Origin: Bacteroidota bacterium
Lineage (GTDB): Bacteria; Bacteroidota; Bacteroidia; UBA8524
Assembly (NCBI GenBank): GCA_006226545.1
Contig: SBGR01000078.1
Coordinates: 1-64,000 of the forward strand
Direction of reading: 5' to 3'
DNA length: 64,000 nucleotides
Of the stretch, positions 60,137 to 64,000 are shown in pieces. The notes under the pieces were generated by a model, which worked only from the letters and a program-made list of their open reading frames with translations, made no database searches and was not told where the DNA came from. Numbering within the stretch: the first letter of the stretch is position 1; every line of letters begins with the position of its first letter. The position numbers were made by a program, and so were the translations under genes.

Positions 60137-61413
60137 GAAATATGTTCTTCTGTATAGTTGAGGTCGTTGCTGAAACTTTCTTTGAGGTACCAGATGGAGG
60201 CAAAGCTCAAGGCTAAACAAACTGTGCCCACTACCAAAGCCGAATAACGTTCGCCCATCATCGGACTCAAAAACGCGGCGGAGGTGGTAATGAGTGGCAC
60301 TGATCCACGCACAAAATTGGGAACCGTATTGGTTACCGTTGAGCGAATATTGGTACCAAATTGCTCGGAAGCGATGATGACAAACAATGCCCAATAGCCT
60401 GCCGCAACGCCAATTAAGAAGCTGAGCCAGTAATAGGCTTGCGGACTGATTCCCTCCGAGAAAAAGAGGAATACCACCATAAGGGCTGCCGTAAACCCAA
60501 GGTAGAGCATCACCACTTTACGTCGGCTACGCAATACTTGAGAAAGCAAACCGGAAATGAAGTCGCCAACCGATAAACCGATATAGCAATACATCACAGC
60601 CTGACCGTTAATGACGCGACCGGTTACGCCCAATTCCGGACCAAATACTTCTTCGCTATTGGCTACCAGTAAGCCGATGGTATACCAAATTGGCACCCCC
60701 ACCAGGATACAAGCTAGGTATTTCAAAAAGCGGTCTTTGCTTTTGAAGAGCATCAGAAAATCGCCCTTCTTCACGTGCGATTCCGTTTTTATCGAAGCAT
60801 ACATGCCCGATTCTAAAACACCCACACGAAGTAACAGTAAGATTAAACCTAAGGTACCACCGATGATATAGGCTACGCGCCAATTGGGGAAAGGATAGTT
60901 AAACCACGATTCAAGTAATTGTCCAAGCGCCTCACCTTTCATGCCTACCAGTCCGGCAAACACGGCTCCCAGCGCCCCAAAAGTCACCACGATCATGGTG
61001 CCGATACCGCGCTTTTCTTTGTCCATGGTTTCTGAAATAAGCGTTATTCCGGCCCCAAGCTCACCGGCCAGACCGATGCCCGCAATCACGCGAACCGCAG
61101 CATACACATCCAGGTTGGTCACAAATGCATTGACAATATTGGCAGCGGAGTAAAGCAAAATGGAACCAAACAAGACTTGAATCCGGCCTCGTTTATCTCC
61201 TAAGATTCCCCAAAGCAGACCGCCCAAGAGCATGCCCGTCATCTGCATGTTAAAAAGGTATTTCCCGGTATCGGCCAGTGTTTTGGCATCCATCTCGGGG
61301 AACAAAAATTGAAGGCTTTCCTTCTTCACTACGTTAAAAAGTAGCAAATCGTAAATGTCTACGAAGTAGCCCAGGGAGGCTACCACAATCAGCATCAGGG
61401 AGTTTCGTGTCAT
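60133..61413 (-). CDS. MFS transporter, sugar porter/MHS-like
   Basis: The protein has 426 residues with twelve hydrophobic segments. Motif A is GILGDKRGRIQVLFGS (about 70-85), with RVIAGIGLAGELGAGITLISE in helix 4 and an Asp-Asp near the start (YFVDIYDLLLFNVVKK). This fits the metabolite:H+ symporter/sugar porter groups, which take up organic acids or sugars. Substrate is unstated. It begins five bases after the fRMsr stop. Confidence 0.85.
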   Translation of the reverse strand: MTRNSLMLIVVASLGYFVDIYDLLLFNVVKKESLQFLFPEMDAKTLADTGKYLFNMQMTGMLLGGLLWGILGDKRGRIQVLFGSILLYSAANIVNAFVTNLDVYAAVRVIAGIGLAGELGAGITLISETMDKEKRGIGTMIVVTFGALGAVFAGLVGMKGEALGQLLESWFNYPFPNWRVAYIIGGTLGLILLLLRVGVLESGMYASIKTESHVKKGDFLMLFKSKDRFLKYLACILVGVPIWYTIGLLVANSEEVFGPELGVTGRVINGQAVMYCYIGLSVGDFISGLLSQVLRSRRKVVMLYLGFTAALMVVFLFFSEGISPQAYYWLSFLIGVAAGYWALFVIIASEQFGTNIRSTVTNTVPNFVRGSVPLITTSAAFLSPMMGERYSALVVGTVCLALSFASIWYLKESFSNDLNYTEEHIS

Positions 61414-61418
61414 GGCGC

Positions 61419-61910
61419 TTAAGCGCTAAGAAAACACTTTCCAACCAAAGCTGCAATTTCTTCAAGGTAGGCTTGGTCTGTGGTATCAAATTCGGCCAAT
61501 TGTGCGCTGTCGATATCCAGCACGGCCACCACATTTTGATTTACGAGTATGGGAATAACAATCTCAGAGCGACTGTCTGAGCTGCAGGCAATGTGACCCG
61601 GAAAGGCAGCCACATCCGGCACAAGCTGCGTTTTGGCTTCTTTCCAAGCCGTTCCGCAAACGCCTTTGCCGTAAGCGATGCGTGTGCAGGCAATCGGACC
61701 TTGAAACGGACCTAAAACCAATTGTTCGTTTTTAACGAGGTAAAAACCTACCCAGAGCCAGTCGAAGCTTTGTTTCAAAGCGGCCGTAAGGTTGGCTAGG
61801 TTAGCAACTAAATCAGGCTCTCCTTCCAACAATCCTTTCAATTGCGGCAAGAGAGCCTGGTATCGCGCGGCTTTAGAGCCTTGCGCATTTACATATAATT
61901 CTTCAGCCAT
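61419..61910 (-). CDS. Free methionine-(R)-sulfoxide reductase, GAF type
   Basis: The protein has 163 residues, a single GAF domain. DWLWVGFYLV, LVLGPFQGPIACTRIAYGKGVCGTAW and CSSDSRSEIVIPI contain the three Cys used in catalysis (about 84, 94 and 118), with IDSAQLAEFDTTDQAYLE at the end. It reduces free Met-R-SO with thioredoxin. The start shares one base with the stop of the small lipoprotein (TAATG). Confidence 0.92.
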   Translation of the reverse strand: MAEELYVNAQGSKAARYQALLPQLKGLLEGEPDLVANLANLTAALKQSFDWLWVGFYLVKNEQLVLGPFQGPIACTRIAYGKGVCGTAWKEAKTQLVPDVAAFPGHIACSSDSRSEIVIPILVNQNVVAVLDIDSAQLAEFDTTDQAYLEEIAALVGKCFLSA

Positions 61911-62143
61911 TAGTTAGCAGCGCTGTCGGCAGCCGCTTCAGTAGCTTCTGCAGCAGGAGCTGTACCGTTCATTTTAGCAGCAGCATCAGCAGGAAGTGCC
62001 GTAGCCGCTTCTTTTTCTGCTCTTTTGCCTTTGTACTCTTCATTGCGAGCTACATCTTCTTTCACTGCATCAACACCGTAGTGGCAAGCAGACATAGAAA
62101 CAACAACTAAAGTCAGGGCGAGGGTATACAATTTTGCTTTCAT
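61910..62143 (-). CDS. Small Ala-rich lipoprotein
   Basis: The protein has 77 residues. The signal sequence MKAKLYTLALTLVVVSMSAC ends at Cys20. The rest is very Ala/Glu-rich and probably disordered (KEDVARNEEYKGKRAEKEAATALP). It has no recognised family. It opens the four-gene run that continues through fRMsr, the MFS carrier and the hypothetical protein. A promoter is 20 bases upstream. Confidence 0.75.
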   Translation of the reverse strand: MKAKLYTLALTLVVVSMSACHYGVDAVKEDVARNEEYKGKRAEKEAATALPADAAAKMNGTAPAAEATEAAADSAAN

Positions 62144-62162
62144 GGTGATTTCTTATCGCCGA

Positions 62163-62170
62163 CAAAAATA
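62163..62170 (-). promoter_or_regulatory. -7 box for the lipoprotein-fRMsr-MFS run
   Basis: TATTTTTG on the minus strand is 19 bases before the ATG at 62143. Only a weak TTTA-like -33 element is visible. Confidence 0.6.
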
Positions 62171-62247
62171 TAAAAAGTTTAAAGACCTAAAACCCCATTT
62201 CAAATCATTTTTAAGGACTTGTCAGGAATGGCCTAGCTGCGTTACCT

Positions 62248-62871
62248 ATGACCATGAAATTTTGGACACTACTCTTCTTTCTGCTGATTGCTTTCAGCAG
62301 CAATGCTCAAACCTATCCACAAGCCAACGAATTGCAAGGCCTACAAGTGGGTGATACCGTCAAATCTTTTGAAGCTGTGACGCAAGACAGCTCGCTTTTT
62401 CACTTAGATTCAGCCCTAGGCAAGGGCTATGTTGTGGTAATGTTTTACCGCGGACAATGGTGCCCTGTTTGCAATAAGCACATGAAACGGGTGCAAGACA
62501 GTTTGCATTTGATTAGCGATGCCGGGGCTACTTTGGTAGCTATCTCACCAGAGAAGCCGGAATACCTCGCCAAGGCAGCCGATAAAACCGGGGCTACCTT
62601 TACCCTTCTTTATGATTCAGCCTACCAAATAGGCGAACAGTTTGATGTAGTTTTTAAACCCAGCGGAAAAGATCGGATGATGTACAATACCCTTTTGGGC
62701 GCCAAGCTGGATGAATCGCACAGTGATGACAGCGAACGTTTACCGATACCGGCAACCTTTATACTCAATCAAGAAGGAGTTATTGTATGGCGCCACTTCA
62801 ACCCCAATTATAAAATAAGGGCTTCAGTAAGTGAGATTTTGCGTCACCTACCGAAGCCCTTGGGGGATTAA
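62248..62871 (+). CDS. Peroxiredoxin-like AhpC/TSA protein, exported
   Basis: The protein has 207 residues with a signal peptide (1-22, ending FSSNAQ). The AhpC/TSA fold shows VVMFYRGQWCPVCNKHMKRV (about 76-95; peroxidatic Cys in the first WCPVC position and a second Cys three residues on), TLVAISPEKPEYL and PIPATFILNQEGVIVWRHFNPNYKIRAS. The CxxC resembles the PRX-like/redoxin group rather than two-Cys Prx dimers. Its stop abuts the convergent type IX gene. The ATG at 62248 is followed by another at 62254. Confidence 0.85.
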   Translation: MTMKFWTLLFFLLIAFSSNAQTYPQANELQGLQVGDTVKSFEAVTQDSSLFHLDSALGKGYVVVMFYRGQWCPVCNKHMKRVQDSLHLISDAGATLVAISPEKPEYLAKAADKTGATFTLLYDSAYQIGEQFDVVFKPSGKDRMMYNTLLGAKLDESHSDDSERLPIPATFILNQEGVIVWRHFNPNYKIRASVSEILRHLPKPLGD

Positions 62872-64000
62872 TTATCTGTTGATCAGAACTTTTTCTTCTT
62901 TGATGCCTTTTTCGGTTTGAATTCTCAACACATAGGCTCCGGGAGCTAAATGGCCAATATCCAAACGGGAGGCATTACCCGACATGGATTGAGAATACAC
63001 AACTTGCCCGAGGTTATTCAGCAAACTCACAGCGCCTTGCACCGCATCGCTAAACCTCAGCTCCAATACTTGATTTGCCGGATTTGGATACAATTCCATG
63101 CTTGCCAAACTTGGGTCGCTTATGCCTACACCAAATTGCAATTGGATGTTAAGTGTTCTATCGTTGCTGCTGCAGCCATAGGCATTGGTTTCTTTCACCT
63201 TGACGCTGACATTTGCCGGACGAACATTCCATTTCACAATGATCTGCTCTGTTCCTGCACCGCTTAAAATGGTTCCACCTTGCACCGTCCAAGTATAGGT
63301 AGAACCCGCATTGGGTGTAATACTGAAGGTATCCTGCTGGTTGGTTGAAACCGACTTTCCGGTAATTAGTGGTGCCGATGGTGCATTGATGGTTACCACG
63401 TTTAGGCTTACTGAGTCGGCACATGCTCCGGATTGTGTTGCTTTAAGCCAAACCGTGAAGGTATTCACTGAAGTATACGTGTGATTAGGGTTGGTGGCGG
63501 TGTCAGATTTGGCATCGCCAAAATCCCAAGTATACTTCATACCCGAATTCTGGTTACTTGTTAGGTTGGTAAACGCAAACTGATTGCCGATATAACATTG
63601 AGTATCTGCATCAACAGCGAAATTCGGGCTAGGTACATCGTAAACTCTAACCGAGCTTTGAACGCTTGTGCTGCAACCGCCTGCACTGGTAACTTCGAGT
63701 TGAATCTGGTAAAGTCCGGTATCGGCGTAGGTATGCATTGGATTTAACCCCATGCCTGTACTGCCATCGCCAAAGTCCCATGTATAACTCAGACCTGTTT
63801 CTTGCAAACTATCGGTTCTGTCTAACATCTGAATTTCTTGGTTCACGCAGGTAGCGCTAACCTCAAATCCGGCGCGCATACAATTGGTATACATATACCA
63901 AAGTTCCTCTCCGTAAGACGGGTGTTCGGCTGCGAAATAGAGGGAATCGCCATAAAGGGTAAACAACTTGGCATTGGAACCACGGGTACCCGGATAGAGA
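62872..64000 (-). CDS. Secreted PKD-domain protein with type IX sorting domain (5' end missing)
   Basis: The frame is open to the window edge, so the start is outside. The visible 376 residues begin with a beta-propeller-like ELWxxDG repeat remnant (LYPGTRGSNA, LYFAAEHPSYGEELW). Two PKD domains follow with YTWDFGDGSTGMGLNPMHTY and YTWDFGDAKSDTATNPNHTY, then another Ig-like domain (about 200-280) and a type A sorting domain (MELYPNPANQVLELRF, LLNNLGQVVYSQ, LAPGAYVLRIQTEKG, KEEKVLINR). It is a cell-surface protein exported by the T9SS. Confidence 0.9.
   Translation of the reverse strand, partial: LYPGTRGSNAKLFTLYGDSLYFAAEHPSYGEELWYMYTNCMRAGFEVSATCVNQEIQMLDRTDSLQETGLSYTWDFGDGSTGMGLNPMHTYADTGLYQIQLEVTSAGGCSTSVQSSVRVYDVPSPNFAVDADTQCYIGNQFAFTNLTSNQNSGMKYTWDFGDAKSDTATNPNHTYTSVNTFTVWLKATQSGACADSVSLNVVTINAPSAPLITGKSVSTNQQDTFSITPNAGSTYTWTVQGGTILSGAGTEQIIVKWNVRPANVSVKVKETNAYGCSSNDRTLNIQLQFGVGISDPSLASMELYPNPANQVLELRFSDAVQGAVSLLNNLGQVVYSQSMSGNASRLDIGHLAPGAYVLRIQTEKGIKEEKVLINR

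Noticed and set aside
1-64000. tRNA genes or a ribosomal operon
   Set aside because: I looked through every gap and saw no cloverleaf with a TTCGANNC arm or any rRNA sequence; a covariance search could still find a divergent one.

Overview
The window comes from a Bacteroidota chromosome, most likely a Flavobacteriales- or Cytophagales-like free-living bacterium. This rests on type IX secretion C-terminal sorting domains (three genes), a SusC-like TonB receptor paired with a DUF4249 lipoprotein, PhoR/PhoB, TlpA-DUF4369 and DUF349 proteins typical of the phylum, promoters with a TAnnTTTG -7 box, and a near absence of Shine-Dalgarno sequences. The standard code is used. There is one RNA gene, the RNase P RNA, and no tRNA, rRNA, CRISPR array, recognisable transposase or prophage. 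Density is high, with many 1-4 base overlaps between genes on one strand and several convergent pairs whose stop codons overlap.

Layout. 0-5.5 kb: an envelope protein with NTR-like and MORN-like parts, then SDR oxidoreductase, VOC protein and AI-2E family transporter, and an orphan lipoprotein. 5.6-10.5 kb: a five-gene minus-strand operon (adaptor, MacB-type permease, ATPase, LytS-type kinase, LytTR regulator). 10.5-21.4 kb: outer-membrane and membrane genes, a WG-repeat protein, an MFS carrier, MutS2 and small membrane proteins. 21.4-27.5 kb: mnmA, then a subtilisin-like protease, TonB receptor and DUF4249 lipoprotein in one run. 27.6-30.8 kb: a RhuM-like gene followed by two adjacent disrupted genes (a frameshifted outer-membrane protein and a symporter with an in-frame TGA). 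30.9-43.3 kb: methyltransferase and DUF349 protein, HMG-CoA lyase-like protein, RluF-like pseudouridine synthase, MFS carrier, a pair of small membrane/TPR genes, NamZ-like protein, LolC/E-like permease, a small sorting-domain protein, TsaC and an NtrC-type regulator. 43.3-64 kb: rnpB, a lipoprotein, ppk1, an exonuclease/phosphatase-like lipoprotein, glmM, ychF, DinB-like, an M28 peptidase, two TlpA-type proteins, PhoR/PhoB, gatB, an MFS/free-Met sulfoxide reductase operon, a peroxiredoxin-like protein and the end of a PKD/type IX secretion protein cut by the window edge.

Most genes are ordinary core functions: tRNA modification (MnmA, TsaC), amidation of mischarged tRNA (GatB), cell-wall precursor synthesis and muropeptide recycling (GlmM, NamZ), polyphosphate, and envelope redox. 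The unexplained material is non-coding. Four hairpins share fixed flanks (CA-C ... A-TG) but have different, self-complementary stems, and each is followed on the same strand by a pyrimidine-rich tandem array of period 7 or 8. Similar degenerate 6-, 7- and 8-mer arrays, each with its own unit, sit in at least ten gaps. Separately, the 10-mer TCGCTAAAAA occurs 14 times on the two strands by eye, against well under one expected. Several promoters place the start codon within about 4-7 bases of the -7 box, and the rnpB 5' end calibrates this as leaderless or nearly leaderless transcription.
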